Origin: Nothophoma quercina
Lineage: Eukaryota > Ascomycota > Dothideomycetes > Pleosporales > Didymellaceae
Assembly: GCA_021642125.1 (NCBI GenBank)
Contig: JAKIXB010000009.1
Location: 248,001-312,000 of the forward strand
DNA: 64,000 nt
Direction: 5' to 3'
A program made the translations under genes and the position numbers. Below the pieces are notes generated by a model, which made no database searches, had not been told where the DNA came from, and saw only the letters and a program-made list of their open reading frames with translations. Positions 1 through 13,314 of the stretch are shown here, piece after piece; positions within the stretch are counted from its first letter, which is position 1; each line of letters opens with the position of its first letter.

Positions 1-513
1 CCCACACCTTTCCATCTATCACAAGCAAAGCTCAGCGAGCTTACCGAGATACTGCAACCACTCGGTCTACATAATGTCCGCGCTAAGCGCCTGATCGCGT
101 TAGCAGAAGCCTGGGTAGCAGCACCACCATGCAAAGAGCGCCGTTATAGAAGATTGCATTACCCGGATCGGGGATGTGGTACAGACATCAAGCCTGATGA
201 GACTCTAGAGTTGGGTGATGAAAGAGAAGGCTGGGAAATAGCACACCTGCCGGGCATGGGACCCTACGCCTTGGATAGTTATAGGATCTTCTACCGTGAT
301 CGGCTTAGAGAGGTCAATGACGGCGAGCCGGAATGGAAGAGAGTCCTTCCACTTGACAAAGACCTCAAACCGTACCTCAAGTGGAGATGGGCTCAAGATG
401 GCTGGGAATGGAACGAGCTGACTGGGAAACGTAAGAAGCTTAGACCAGAAGATATAGAAGCCGTGATGGAGGAAGCTATCAAAGAAGAGGGGCTCAAAAT
501 TGAGCATGAGTAG
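1..513 (+). CDS. MBD4-like HhH-GPD DNA glycosylase (3' end only)
   Basis: Partial gene: the frame is open from base 1 to the TAG at 511-513, giving 170 C-terminal residues; the 5' part lies outside the window. It matches the C-terminal half of the HhH-GPD glycosylase domain of the MBD4 family, nuclear base-excision-repair enzymes that remove T or U from G mismatches. Visible landmarks are the LRAK-like segment NVRAKRLI, the hairpin HLPGMGPYALDSYRIF with the expected catalytic Asp (codon 274-276), and a PLDKDLKPYLKW segment resembling the MBD4 C-terminus. The tail is longer and more charged than in the animal enzyme. Family assignment is from remembered motifs; no methyl-CpG-binding domain can be seen in this fragment. 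Confidence 0.72.
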   Translation, partial: PTPFHLSQAKLSELTEILQPLGLHNVRAKRLIALAEAWVAAPPCKERRYRRLHYPDRGCGTDIKPDETLELGDEREGWEIAHLPGMGPYALDSYRIFYRDRLREVNDGEPEWKRVLPLDKDLKPYLKWRWAQDGWEWNELTGKRKKLRPEDIEAVMEEAIKEEGLKIEHE

Positions 514-838
514 TTCACTGGATAGTTAGGGCTTACGTGAAGGCGCGGACAAATCTTCTGTTTGTCATGCGTTAATGTACAACAGCAACGTGTGTGCAGA
601 AGAGATTGTGAGGCTTTTCTTTCCTAGACGAACGTCTGAAAGCACTGTAAATAGGTCGAAGATGTACAGTTTTTCTTTCTCTAGTGAAGGCAGACTCTGT
701 TGTGTGTAAACAACACGAGCTGACGTCAGTGTATTCTCGGTTTTTGTGAGTTGAGGTGAACGCGACTTTGTGGATTACTCGACGCAAATTACTTGCAATC
801 TCTCCTGACTTGCGTCTCCCACCTACCATAAGGCCACA
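514..838. other. Intergenic, no gene seen
   Basis: About 325 bases between the glycosylase stop and the next candidate start. It holds the 3' flank of the first gene and the presumed promoter of the next. Reading frames here are short and lack family motifs. Confidence 0.6.
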
Positions 839-1293
839 ATGTCGGAGTCGCTATCGCCTCCCGAATGCGTGTGAATCTAGCTTTCAAAGCCTATATCCTC
901 ATTGATAAACTTACCAGCGTTTTCAGTTGACGCAAGCGATGCGCGTTCGTCTGCCTCGCGAAATGCGCGACATCAGGTACGATTACATCCTAACCAGCCA
1001 TGCACTCAAAGCTGTGCAGGAGCGGATGTGCCATCTCCTGCGAAAGATCAACCCTAAAAACCCAAAAGGTTACAACCGCAAGTTCTCTTTGGCCACCTTA
1101 ACAAACACCGAAAGAAGCTGAGGTAGCACGCATATATGAAAAGTTACAAGACCTGTGGCTACAGAGTGCGAAGGACTTCGGTAAGAGGCAACGCGATTTG
1201 CGTTCACAGCGGTTAGGTAAGGTACCGCTCGATCGTGGACAATTCATGGATGCAGAAGCTTGGCAAAGAAGTTGTACTGACAGGTTAGAATAA
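839..1293 (+). CDS. Small hypothetical protein, three exons
   Basis: Not recognised. Proposed exons are 839-868, 927-1068 and 1115-1293, giving 116 residues. The first intron (58 nt) has a GTGTGA donor and TTTTCAG acceptor; the second (46 nt) has a GTTACA donor, a CTTAAC branch-like site and an AAG acceptor. Removing both joins two otherwise separate frames into one that runs to the TAA at 1291-1293. The segment LPREMRDIRYDYI resembles the short LPREL(R)D-type motif seen near the N-terminus of many small fungal hypothetical proteins. The C-terminal third is charged and probably helical. The donors are not optimal, so the model is tentative. Confidence 0.42.
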
Positions 1294-1397
1294 CAACATA
1301 GTATCTTTCGTACAGCATTCAAGTCAACGATGGGTATATTAGTCTTACTGGTCTATTATTCAGATGTACTGTATCGTCTAAAAATGCTTCACTGTTT

Positions 1398-2796
1398 CTA
1401 CCAGCCCTTATTCCGCCGCCCAACAAGTGCAGCTTCATCGTCACTGTATTCACTCGGATCCCTCTTCGGTGTATCTAAACCACCCTTGAGGCTCTCGCTC
1501 CCCTCAGTGACGCTCTCTAAGCTGCCGGTCCGGGCAACCCTCCTCTCATCAACAGTCACAACGTTCTTCCTCGGATCATAGCCACCTGTGATCTCGATGT
1601 TCGGTCCACTGCTTTCGCGCTCAAAATAAGGATTTGGCTCACTGCTGATAACAACTTCGCGGGTCTTCTTGATCTCGTTGCCGGTAGGTGCGAAACTGAC
1701 GATTCGGTCTTCGTTTCGGTAATGTTCAATATCGCCCTTGTAAGAGAAAACGCTGGCGAGCTCATGGTTGGATTCGCGACGTGACTTTTTCGGGGCGCCA
1801 GTGCCACCTGATTTGGCGCCGGATGTCGACAGGTTCGAGGACCTGAAGTCGTTTGCAAGAGATGCATTTCCGGGCTTGCGTGACGCGGAGATGGCGATAC
1901 GCTTGATCAAGTTGGCCATGGTCATTTCGATGTTCAGTTTGACGAGGTAGGCAAGAGGGTGGAATTGGATATAACTGGGAAAGGGTCAGCACGGTGCATG
2001 TGAAAAATAGTCGACAAGGATGACATACACAAAAGAGTTGGGTATCGACATAGCGGCAATGATCATGACGTCCATAAGGAGGGAGACGACAACGATACGC
2101 TGGTTGAAGCGAACAAGTCGGTTGTACTTGGTAAGACCATTGCTGATGAGGTTGGCCTTAACGGTCTTAAGGAAGTACCAGTTGAGTGCAGCATCGACGA
2201 GCAGGTACAAGAACTTCTCGATACGGTCCCAGTACTCGTTGATGACGTGGTACTTGTGGCTGATCTGGAGACGGGCAGGAATCCAGATGTTGAAGACACT
2301 GACGTTGATAGCAGTGACGAACACAGCTGTTGCGATCATAATCTGCCTTGAATGTCTGCGATCAGGTACGATGACACGGATTCGGTTGATGATAATCTGC
2401 AACAGCAACTGGACCTGGATACACCACCAGAAGAGGACGGTGAAGTAGAAGACAAAACCTTATACTCGTCAGCGTGAGTTCTTGAAATTAAGTGATAGTG
2501 TACGTACTTGGTCTGATGAGTTTGAGCAAGTGCATGAAGCACTCGAGTCCCATTATGAATGAGACGACCAACTCCAGCCATATCATCCAAACGTACACAC
2601 TCCGCAGTGGGGAGCGGGAAGCCTTCGTTTGTCCCCATGCAAACCATATCGCAATGAAAACGTTGACCAACGTCAGTCCCCAGACAACCGAAGCAATAAT
2701 AATGTCGGTTGTGGTGATGGCTTCATTCTCGTAGTTGGGCGAAATTAGTGGACCCTCAGGTTGGAAGGAGGGCACAATGCGGAACTCATCGTTCAT
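1398..2796 (-). CDS. Seven-helix integral membrane protein (fungal 7TM-like)
   Basis: Proposed exons, in coding order: 2796-2508, 2458-2029 and 1974-1398, 431 residues. Intron 1 has GTACGT/AAG ends; intron 2 has GTATGT, a CTGAC branch site and CAG. Both keep a frame with seven hydrophobic segments: TTDIIIASVVWGL, VYVWMIWLELVVSF, FYFTVLFWWCIQVQL, IMIATAVFVTAINV, FLYLLVDAALNWYFL, VVVSLLMDVMIIAAM and a last one near FHPLAYLVKLNIEM. A hydrophilic tail of about 180 residues, rich in Ser/Lys/Arg, follows and would be cytoplasmic. The layout recalls ascomycete receptor-like 7TM proteins, but there is no CFEM domain or bacteriorhodopsin retinal-lysine motif, so ligand and role are unknown. The ATG at 2794-2796 is the first in frame; a further upstream exon is possible. 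Confidence 0.68.
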
Positions 2797-5432
2797 GGCG
2801 TGCTGCAACGAGCTCGACTCGATGCGAATGCTGTAGGATTGTTATTGAACAAAAGAAAACATAGACAGGTCAATTGCTGGCGAACGACAACGACAGGTGG
2901 TACCCATTCTTTTGATGTCTGAAGGCCCTTTTCAGGAGAGGTGGCGCTGAATCTGACAGACCCTCGAGTCAAGTTAAGGTTCGTAGCAGTGCTGTAATCG
3001 GTCCTGCAGCATGATTCGTTACTATCATTTGTTGGTTGCCGCGCACCCCGTCGAGTTCCAGGTGGCCAAGCACGTCCGCCCCGTGTCGTTTGACATGCTC
3101 TTCCTGGAACACTTTCGAGACTAACGTCTACTAAGGCTAGAGGATCGTGCGGACTTGCATATGAAACGGGAAGGATTTTGGTGGGACGTTGATCGCACTC
3201 GCTTCTCCGCTCGCCTTGCCATGCGCACCATGCACACGATACCCACTTGACGCCACTTGATGTGCCAAAGGACTCGTATCATCCAGATTTCTGGATCGTG
3301 AGGAGGCTCCACGCACTTGTCAGTCAGTCCACAATAATGAAAAGACTTGATTGCATCCTCCACGATCTGCCAACGAGAAGACGTCACAAATACTGTAACC
3401 TTTCTAACCCTCAATGCCTGCACGAAGCTGAGAATGCATTATTGTAATACGAGCTTCTGTGAAGACAGTGCCGGAGAGCCGCAGAGCCGCAACTGGAAAA
3501 CCTTCCCGCAGAGTCGTGGGCATCCAGACCCTTCTCTCGACATTCGAAGATGGTTCAGTATATTATTCATAGTCGAACGCTGTTTGGACAGATTTTGAAG
3601 GTATGGCGACTTCTCCGCACGATGTGATTTGTTGAGAGATTGTCGGACTGAATATTCCGCCCTGTATGACGGCAAGCCTGAATCAACGAAGTGAGGCGGG
3701 CCGAAAGGCAGTCGAGCCTCCCGAGCTATTAAGGCCTGACTTTGTGAACTGCGCAGCGTTCACTCCTCGTCGATCTTATTGACGCCAGAAAGCCACCAAG
3801 GAATGCGTCTCTGGGGTTTCAATAATACTGCAACAACTCCGAAGCGCCACAACACCGTTGCGATTTGCAATTTTCTCCATGTTTTCCAGGTGCCTGGTTT
3901 TGAAGCATGGCAAATGTCGGCACTAGAAGTTAGTGAAGACGCCGTTCATCCCTAGTGCGAGCTGCAGAAGCGCCTGCCACATGTCTGGTTCCTGAGCTCT
4001 AACGGCATCAAGACTACGATGATCTTTTACAAACATGGTGTCCGTTGCCGCGCATAGCTCATCACGGGAGAGGTTCGGGCTGAGAACCTTGGGCACAAGC
4101 CAAGTTTGGCGCGCAAGGAACGACGTTGTTGTTGAAACAATGCGCTGACGAGGCTATGGGAATTGCGAGCTACTGCGGTTGAGCGCCCACATCTACATGA
4201 ATCGTTCAGATCCCTAGCTGACGAAGGGATTGCTCTCTTTGAAAGACGGCGAGGTGAAGCTGAAGGATGCAATGCCTGCGCAAATCCGGAGGTCGTTTCT
4301 GCCGCTGAGATCATCGGGAATGCAGCCAATTGGTAATCCATGCAGGCGATCCACCAAGATCAAGTTTTCAAAAAGGACCGAAGCGCCGAAGCTGCGAACG
4401 ACCCGAAAAGGAGACCACCAAAGACAAATTGGTTCGCAGCCATTCGATAGAAACTAACGAAAGTGAAGGAGGGAAGTTGACTCAAGTGTAGTCGATGTGT
4501 AAGATCTAGTCAAGAGAAGGAGCGATAGGAACGCGTGCCAGTCGATCATCTAAACGCACCACCACGAACTGCAGAATGCCGACCTTGGAACAGTAAATCG
4601 GGCGTGAAGCCAAGACGGCAGACGTGTTGCAGGGCATGACTGCTCTCGACTCAAGGCCCTGGCAATTCACATATCATTACACCGAGGTAGTACCCAGTTC
4701 ACAGCCACTGCAGCCTCAAGTGTGGCAGCAGACATCTCGAGCAACAGGTCCACCACATAGTCAAGCACCTAGGTAGATTGGTCGAAACAACAACGTGCGA
4801 TGTGGCTGATACCTTGGATCCAATGTGCTCTATAGTGCATTCGAAACTTTCCGGCATACCGTTCCGAACCGAGCCATAGTAAGCAGGAGACCGAGGCAAT
4901 AGGCTGCAAGAATTGCTGCCAGGTGTGGACCCTTTTTTTGTACGAAAAACGCCACACCCGCTGGACTACTGAAGCTGCACTCTTAGGGTCACTTGGCTGC
5001 AAACTCTGGAGAAGTAAAGAGCGGTGTAAGGGATTAGAGAATGCATGTTGATCTATCGCAGCGGCAGACGTGTCCATGACGCTTACTGATGGACTGCTGA
5101 TGCATGAGCTATCACAGAATCCACGAAGATGAGTATTTCGGATTGCGTCCTCGAAGACGGTAGGAGTCATTGTGAGCTCTGCAGGAGATCACAAGTCCCA
5201 ATGCCTTGTAAGAAACTATCTCCTTTCCAATTTCGCATGGGCGATTTATAAATCGGAGGTACGCTCTTATCATAGTGATCTACAGGCAGCGTACAACAAG
5301 CTGTCAAGACCCATGCGTAAGTACAGTGATCTTTATATATAGATTCCATGGCCTTCCTCTAAGCTCACGCAGAGCGAAAGACCAGCTTTCTCTGATAGGC
5401 ATTGTTGGTATATAATGTTTCTACAAGACGAT
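2797..5432. other. Gene-poor stretch of 2.6 kb
   Basis: I see no gene I can support. The longest frames (for example minus strand 4769-5170 and 3121-3423) start or stop without splice logic and carry no family motif. The right edge is the 3' flank of ALG2, the left edge the promoter of the 7TM gene. No terminal inverted repeats, transposase motifs or long tandem repeats were noticed by eye. Confidence 0.5.
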
Positions 5433-6894
5433 CTACAAATCCTTCTTGATCGCGAGCCAGGCACTTCCAGCTACCAGTACACCCATCAAGGCGACAACGA
5501 AGAGTAACGCAGCGAATGGCGTCAGCGGCGGACGCTGTTCTTTCTTCAGCATGTCGTGTATCTCCGTCTCGAGCCTCTCAGCCATCTTCTCTTTAGAGAA
5601 TTCCGCAACGACACGCTCTCTACCCCACTTGCCCATCTCCTTCAGTCTCTGCTCACCGTCGCCATCTTCAAGCGCAATGCGCATGACTTCCGTCCAGTCA
5701 CTGATCTTGCTGACATCTCTCAGCCAGCCTGTCTGTCCGCTGATGACTGTCTCTGTTGGACCGCCTTCATTTGCGGCCAGGACTGGAGTGCCGGCAAGCA
5801 TGGCTTCTAATGGCACAATACCGAAGTGTTCGTTGCGTGGAGTATAGACGAGGAGGCGTGACGTTGCTAGAAGGGTGGATTTCAACGCGTTCGGTACGGA
5901 GTGGAGGAAGATGATCGAAATGTCCTCAGGTACGGCTTGCGCGGTGATGACATTCTTGGCTGTTGCGTGCTTCAGGTTCAGAGAGTCTGACAACTCGCAG
6001 AGCTCTGTGTACGTCGATACGTTCTCAGGTACTCGAGGGTCATAGCCACCTGCCACGACAAGTCGTGCGCCCTGGCGTTCTGCGGGCGTGAGCCCTGCGA
6101 ATGCTTTGACAGCCAAGGCCACATCCTTCTTCTTCTCGAACCGATTGATGCTGAGTAGTACCTCCTTATCTTTCCATAGCGGCGTGAAATCATCGAGGTG
6201 GCCGACGTCGCTAGTATCGACACATGGGTATATGACACCAGGCTTTCGGTGCTGTAAGCTGGGGAAAGCCTCAGCGAAGACGCTCTTCGTGAACTTGCTG
6301 TTGACGACGATAGTGTCGCTACATCCTGTGCTCCAGCTTTCGAGCCAATCAAATGGAACGCGATATAGCGATTTCAAAGAGCTGCCCTTCTTCGCAAGTA
6401 GCTTGTCTGGAAAGTGACAGTAGAAGATGACGCGCGGTCGAGGCTGCAATAGACGAAGCAGGGGAATACCAGCGCTCAGTTGGTCGACGAAGAAGGACAT
6501 AGGCGTCAATTTTGCAAGCTCATCGGAGAACAGAGCGATCTGGAGGATGAGGTGGACCTGGCGCAAGATGGCGCAGAGGATCGCAAAACGGCCGAAGAAC
6601 GTTTGCGGGACGATTGTGTTTCCGCGTACACGAACATCGAGGGTACCTTTACGAAGAAGGTCAAGTCTCAGCTACCTTTTCTTTACATGAGCATGGGCAG
6701 AGGGTGCCGCAGCAGTAGGAAAACGTACCGTCGCGAGCTTCATCGAAGCAGTGATTCGGGTCACAATAAGAAGTGAAGACGGTAACCTTATGTCCGCGGT
6801 TCTGCAGTCCTACGGCAGCGTCGATGACAAGACGCTCCGCCCCGCCAATGCCTAGGTCTGGGTGGAAGAAGACGACGTGCTCCTTCTCCGCCAT
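5433..6894 (-). CDS. ALG2: Alpha-1,3/1,6-mannosyltransferase ALG2
   Basis: ER membrane enzyme that adds the second and third mannoses to the lipid-linked oligosaccharide for N-glycosylation, using GDP-mannose. Exons 6894-6729 and 6646-5433 (intron GTACGT to AAG) give 459 residues, a normal length for the family. The N-terminus has the GT4 nucleotide-site start HPDLGIGGAERLV. The GT4 donor site appears as EHFGIVPLEAMLAGTPVLA, with the E-x7-E spacing, followed by GGPTETV. A single hydrophobic helix near the C-terminus (FAALLFVVALMGVLVAG) ends in KKDL and fits an ER tail anchor. It diverges from IML1 across 339 bases. Confidence 0.93.
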
Positions 6895-7233
6895 CTTTGG
6901 CGGTGTTGCTGAAGTGTTTGTCTGTCCACAAAGCCCCCACTGAGCGCTGACGTGTTGCGGCAGCGCGAGATCTGGCCTGGTCTTACCTATCTGGACCTAG
7001 TGTAGTCGCGCCCTATTTCCCGCGGAAGAGCCGCGTCCCTGCATGGCTGAGAAGCATCACGAACATCGACTTGACATCTCACAGCAGGCATTCATGAACT
7101 CGTTGTTCTTCGCGCCCTTCTAAACAACCATAACATGCAATAAACGATCTTGACATCGTTGATAGCGGCGACGCTCTTCCAGATGAGTGTACAACCAGAC
7201 GCGACATGACGGCTTGCATCAAGAGCGGCCGAA
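6895..7233. promoter_or_regulatory. Shared divergent promoter region ALG2 / IML1
   Basis: 339 bases separate two divergently read start codons, so both promoters must lie here or overlap. No individual element is strong enough to call from sequence alone. Confidence 0.5.
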
Positions 7234-10200
7234 ATGTCTAAATCAATGTCCAGTTCCAAGCATGCTAGAGCGCAAAAGATATGCACCCTTTATACCCATG
7301 ACGAGAACTTCTCGAGAGAAGATATCGTATTCAACAACGAGAAGTGTCCTGAACTTCCAGCTGCACCAGGAACCTTGCTCCAGATCGTGGCCATCAATGC
7401 TGGTACAGCTGTACGAGACTTTTCGTCATCCACCAAGACAGCATCTCACGATGCAGCTCAATCAAGATCCGAGCCTGGGTCCAAAGATACTCACGAGGCA
7501 CAATTACGCAAAAGTCGAAGAGGCTCTTTCTCGAAGACGATCGATGAGAATGGATCCGTCGCACCAGGCGGCCACGATATTGACACCGGAAAGACGTACA
7601 TTTTCGCGTCAAAGCCACTTCCGCTGGAGCTGAAAACGAAGGCCGCCAACTTACAGATCTCTATAGCTGAGAAGATCGCAAAAGTCTTCGGCTTCCGGAA
7701 CCGCATGCAGGTTGTGATTACTGAGGTGAGAACCATAGCACTGAGGCAGATATGAAAGCTAATTGTTGTAGGCTGACGAAGCTAGACATGAAGCTCACCA
7801 CGTTGAGCTTGTGTTCCGTGATGAGTATCTGGCGCGAGCGGATATGTGGCGCATGGCAATCGCAGAACTTAGCAAGAGAACCGTCTATCGAGGCCAAAAG
7901 CTACTCTTCATGGGCACGATCAAAGCTACCGTCAAGCAAATATACATCGACGGACAATCTGTGCATTCTGGGTACTTCTCGCCTACCACTAAACCGATCT
8001 TTCGCAGCGAGTCTGCCCGATACGTTCTGTTCATTCAAATGTCCAGAGAGATGTGGGACTTCGATGCTGAAGGTGCTGGCGAGATCATGTTCAACAAGGT
8101 TGTCAGCGGCTTCCTTCCGGATCTGTTCAAGAGATGGCTGAGAATCAATGCGAAACACGTGGTAACAATCATTCTGTTCACGCGCATGCAATACGATGGA
8201 GAAGCCTCAATCGATCGTCCAGATGACACAACAAGCCAACATGAGGCGGATTCGAATGTGGGAAACTTCAGGGACTACTATCGAGTCGTTGTCAGTGACA
8301 TGGCTAGTGCAGACTGGATCAAGATTCTGCATCAGCTGAAGCTTGAGTTTCGAAACTTTCTTCGTGAGGTTTCGTTGGTGTCCAAACCGCCACCAGACGC
8401 GCATGATACCCCAGACGACAGGCATGAGATACAAGAGTCAGAAGCGAACACCATCATTGCGGGCAAACCATCCTCAGCAAGTCAAGGGAACATTCTCGAA
8501 GCCATCAACCTGGCAGCAGCGCAGTTCGCGAAAGACCACATCGACCGCGATTTGGTTCGGACGGGCATCTCGGTCGTAATGATCACCCCTGGAACCGGTG
8601 TGTTCGAAGTCGACTACAATATGCTCAAGTTGACGACAGACACGCTGATCGGTTCCGGTATTGGCATTGACTTGGTTTGTCTATCGCCGATGCCCCTTCA
8701 CTCGGTCCCACTCTTCAGATACCGCACGCCTTCGATAGTGTCGGCTTCGAGATATGGTCGTACAGAGGCTCTTTATGGGTCGGCTGGAGCTGGAAACGAG
8801 CTTGATGAGAAGACCCCGAAGCAAACCCAGCCCAATTTTGGCTCGATAACCCACACAGACATTGTGTCTCCTCCGCCTGGTATTGGCGGTCTGGCCGCGC
8901 CTCCGCCGGATGCAACAGATGATTGGAAATTTGCAATGCCGTACTGGGTGGATGTTTCCTTCTGGTCTCGGCCATCAGACGATATGCTCGAGTTGACCAA
9001 GTCAAGGACCGCTGACAGGGTCATGAAACGTTCTCATAAGAAACGTCGTACCTTTGCACTAAGATGCCGTCTCTATGAGTTACAAATGATGGGCGTTATC
9101 GAGAACGAGCTTGGCGACATCTCGTTGCCGTATCTCGAGGAGCAGAATGGCCACCCAAGTGCCCTTGAGGACAACACAGAAGAGAGAACCCCCAAGAGCA
9201 GTGCAGCTCTGAGCATTGTTCCCAACGCAATCGGATCTTTCTCTTCAAAAGGCGATCGCGATTACTCGGACCCCAGAAAGACACCCTACAAAACATGGAT
9301 GGAAGACTATGACAACAGCATATTCGCCCCTCCTATTGACCCAAAAATGGCCGGGCAACGAGACAGTGGCAAAGAAAAAGCGCATGAAGATCCGCGATCA
9401 AATACGTCCTCAGGACCTTTGAAGGACTCCTTTTTGTCAAGTTCCTATCGCAGCACACGAACATTCACGGGAAGGAGCACGCGACTATCTCCCGATCTGA
9501 CTATGCATCGGCCTCCACATGCTAGGTTACAGAGTACAGAAGACCACTCACCCCGCAGTAGCTCCCATCGCTTCCCGGACGGCAACAAGCCTCCTGTTGT
9601 TCCACGGGCGGATGTGCTTCGGCGGCAAAAGCTATTTGGAAACACCACGGCCGATGGTACTCGCCCCATCATGCATCGTCGAGGTAGATCTGGCGACTCA
9701 AATGCCAATCCAAAGTCTATACATAGCACTCCAAACCATTCGCCAGCGCCTAGCAGAGGCCACTCCCCGCCAAGAAAAGCTGGCTTGCCTCCTGTTCCCG
9801 TCGCCGCAAGCCCAGCGCCATCCAAAGAACCACCGAAGGCTCGACCTGGGAATTGGTTCTTGAGACAGATCAGCTTCGGTGGAAAGGCAGCCCCAGCCAA
9901 GCCGACTTTGGGAGACGCCACTATCGATATCACGCAGGGCAAGGTTAAGCCTGCCATGCTCACAGTTGATAAGAGTCAAGGAGGTCTGATTGCAGAAAGG
10001 CTGGCAAGCACCAGGCTCAGCTCGAGCGAGAAACCTTCCCAGCCCATTGCCATACGGTCTTCTTCTCGTGCTGGACTTTCATCTACTGGGTCGCCGTCAC
10101 CTGATCAGAGCGGTCGCTCGGTTGAAACCGTACGCGACCTGCGAACACGACGCCCCTCAGTACCATCACATCCTGGCTCGATGAAGAAAGACCCAGGATC

Positions 10201-13060
10201 GACGTTTCTCATCGCCGGTAAAGGCGATGCGAAGCCCAACCTAGATCTGTCATCGAGCGGAGGAGCCAAAGACGCGCCGAAGACACTTTCGCCGACCAGC
10301 GCAATTGCACCATGGGCAGTCTTGGTGAACCCATGTAACCCCAAGAAGAACGTCCTCAACACCATGAACCAGTATCGTAGATGGCATCACGTCTTTCCCA
10401 GGACTCTTCGAACCGGTACAATGAAATGGAGATCGCTTTGCTCACCTGCTGCCGTACCTCTAACACACGAGTGGTTCCCAACCGCGGCGCAGCTATCTTC
10501 AGAATACAACGAAAGCCCGTACAAGATCACGCAAAGCGACGATGAAGAGTTGTATGAAGCACCTAGAGGTAGGGAAACTCTCATTCGCGAGCTTGTTGCA
10601 TTCAGGCTGTCGCACGGCTTCCAGATCTGTACAGGTTCTGCAGTCGCGGAGTTCTCAGGTAGGCAAGAGAAGTCGCTAGCCAGCATCTTGTCACCTGATT
10701 ATATGGCTTCGGACGGAGACACGGTGTTCATGACTGTTGGCACTAGCATACATCAACTGGTCTGTATTACTAGTGGCGAGGTGGAGGTGAAGCGATATCA
10801 CCGGAAACCGACTACTGCGCTGGAAACTTCAGCAGGTATCGACTCGCCGTTCCCTTACAGGCCGTATATTCGAACTGCATTCGAGGAAACATATGATCCG
10901 CGAGACATCATCTTGCGCCCACCGCGCAAGGAGTATAACTGGAACTTCATCGACACATTCCTGGCCGGCTACCAAGACGAGTTCTCCGATGTCTTACGAT
11001 TCTGGAGAGCGCGGTTCGTTCTCATTCCAGTCGAAATACCCTCTGTTAACCGCCGGCCGTTGCCCATGCTCGCTGAAGATTCGGAAGAGGAAGTCAGATT
11101 GGAGGGCATCAGAAAACTTACGCAACTGTGGCAAAGATTTCGGTACCTCCCTCCTGAAGAACGCTTCTCGCATGGCACAGCTTCTTCAAAACAGAAAGAC
11201 CCCAATCCTCTGGCTATCGAGTACCATACTCGAGATCCCTCGGCTGTGGTCGCAGCTGGCCCTGTCAACACTCTCTACAACAGTTCTGATACCGAGCTCC
11301 CAACTTCTGTGGTTTCTGACGCCGACAAGTACACCACCTCAAACATCGATCTCAAGAAACTTGCTGAGGACCTACAAGGCGACAAAGGTATTCAGATGCT
11401 CGACCGGCGTTGGCACTGGAAACTCCACTACAACTGCTTCCTCGGTTTCGATCTCGCCAACTGGCTGCTCAACAACTTCAAAGATATCGACAGTCGCGAA
11501 AGTGCAGTCGACCTTGGTAATCAGTTGATGGAGAAGGGCCTGTTCCAGCACGTACAGGGACGACATCAGTTCCGCGACGGCAACTTCTTCTTCCAGATCG
11601 CTGCTGAGTATCGAGCTCCACGACCAGAATCGCGGGCGGGCTGGTTTGGTTTGCGCAAGGCCGACAAGTCGGTCCCGTCGACACCACTGTTTGAGGGACC
11701 GAGAACATCGCCACTGACAGCTAAAGGTATTATGTCAAGGCCAAGCACGGCAGAGTCGTCATCAACTGCTTCTGACTCCGTCAAAGAGGGTGAGAAGACG
11801 CCTACGCGGGAGAGCAGAAGGAAGGTCACACTGTCGCGCGCAATGCGCTACGATGTTGACCCCAGGAGGCGTTCGCATCGGCCAGAGATCATCTCGCTAC
11901 ACTACGACCTTGTGCACAACCCTGACAATTGCTACCACATTCGCATTGACTGGATGAATGTCACAGCGAAGCTCATCGAGGATGCAATCGTTACCTGGGC
12001 TACTAGTATCGAGAAGTATGGCCTCAAGCTGGTTGAGGTTCCTATCGCTGAGCTGGCCAACATTACCGACTACCATCCATTTCGTTCGCCGTACCATATC
12101 AAGCTCGCAATGCAGCCACCCCAAAACCAAACCGAGGCGATGTGGGACTCGATGCACTTCTCACCGCAATACTCGCGAACCGACAAGTTTGCATATCACA
12201 AGGCCTTGCTGCGAAAGCTGAACTTCGTGCTGGATATGGAAGCTGCTAGCGCATTTCCCTCTGACATTGACATCTCCTACTCTTGGGGCACCCCTGACTA
12301 CAAGTACACGCAGTTCATTCACCGGACTGGAGGTCTGCTCGTCCAGATCACAGACGACGGCAACTTCATGGTGCTAGCAAATCGCCTCGCGCACAATCGC
12401 GCTAAAGACATGGGCAGGATCCGACCTCTTGATCTTCACGAGCACAAGAAGGTCACAAATGACGGGAGTCAAAGCAGCAGACTCCCATCGACCCCCGCGG
12501 TAGAGCGCGCAAACCCGCATCGTAGCCCCTTCTCAAGCCCCCTAACAAGACCAGTCCAAGACTCTAGCCTCCTACACACAGCACTGGAGAAGCAGGCCGC
12601 AGCTCATCCACCACCACCTGTACCAACTTTGCAGACACCGGAACAAGTCAAAGACGAGCTGGAAGCCTTCTGCTCCGATCCCGCGCAGCTATCCCAGTTC
12701 TACAACGAAGCCTTCAAGCAGGCACCATCGCCGTCACCACGAATTCTACCTGTTCTCGATAACAACATTCCGAGCCTGGGTCTACCACCAGCGATAAGCA
12801 TCCGCGAAGCGAGTCCTGCGAACAGGGACTGGAGTCTCGGATCAGGTGTCATCGGGAGAGGTGCTGTGCCGGAAAGAATCGGAGCCATCAGTGAGATGGC
12901 GTTCAGTAACACCAGCGGCATTGCCGGACGGAGACAGGGCAGTGAAGGAAGCATGCATACGCTTGGTAAAAGAGGGAGTATTGCGAATTCAGAGTCGAGT
13001 GCGGCGGGGAGTTTGCCGAAGAGGCAGGATAGCCAGGGGAGTGCTGGGACGGGAACGTGA
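7234..13060 (+). CDS. IML1: IML1 / DEPDC5 homologue, SEACIT (GATOR1) subunit
   Basis: Vacuolar-membrane subunit of the SEACIT/GATOR1 complex, a GTPase activator for the Rag-type GTPases (Gtr1 in yeast) that restrains TORC1 when amino acids are short. Exons 7234-7725 and 7772-13060 (46-nt intron, GTGAGA to TAG) give 1926 residues. The conserved Iml1 N-terminal region includes FGFRNRMQVVITEADEA across the splice junction, then ELVFRDEYLARADMW and the YVLFIQMSREMWDFD block. A Ser/Pro-rich linker spans about residues 650-1010. A DEP domain lies near residues 1365-1440 (RWHWKLHYNCFLGFDLANWL). A conserved C-terminal domain and a disordered tail follow. The stop is 254 bases from the convergent LST4/FNIP gene. 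Confidence 0.92.
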
Positions 13061-13314
13061 GGGATGCTACTGCATAAATTGATGTGGAGAACGTAGTCAT
13101 GGTATGGACAACGTCAAGGTATTTTCGGGTAGATGAGTTGAATCTAGTTGTGATTGTTGCCATTATAATTGCTAGAAGTGACGAACTCACCCGTCCGTCA
13201 CCAGGTATCGTCCACTCCTCAATAGCAGGACATAACTGAAAGATCGCTAGAACGCAGCAAGAAAGCAAAATTGACTATCGTACACTGACGCGACCATCCT
13301 GCCCATATCTTGGT

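Noticed and set aside
1828..1850. GGTTCGAGG resembling a tRNA T loop
   Set aside because: Lies inside the coding exon of the 7TM gene with no pairing acceptor stem.
4769..5170. Minus-strand frame of 133 codons with an ATG
   Set aside because: Composition is random-like, with no motif, no splice-linked neighbour and no recognisable family.
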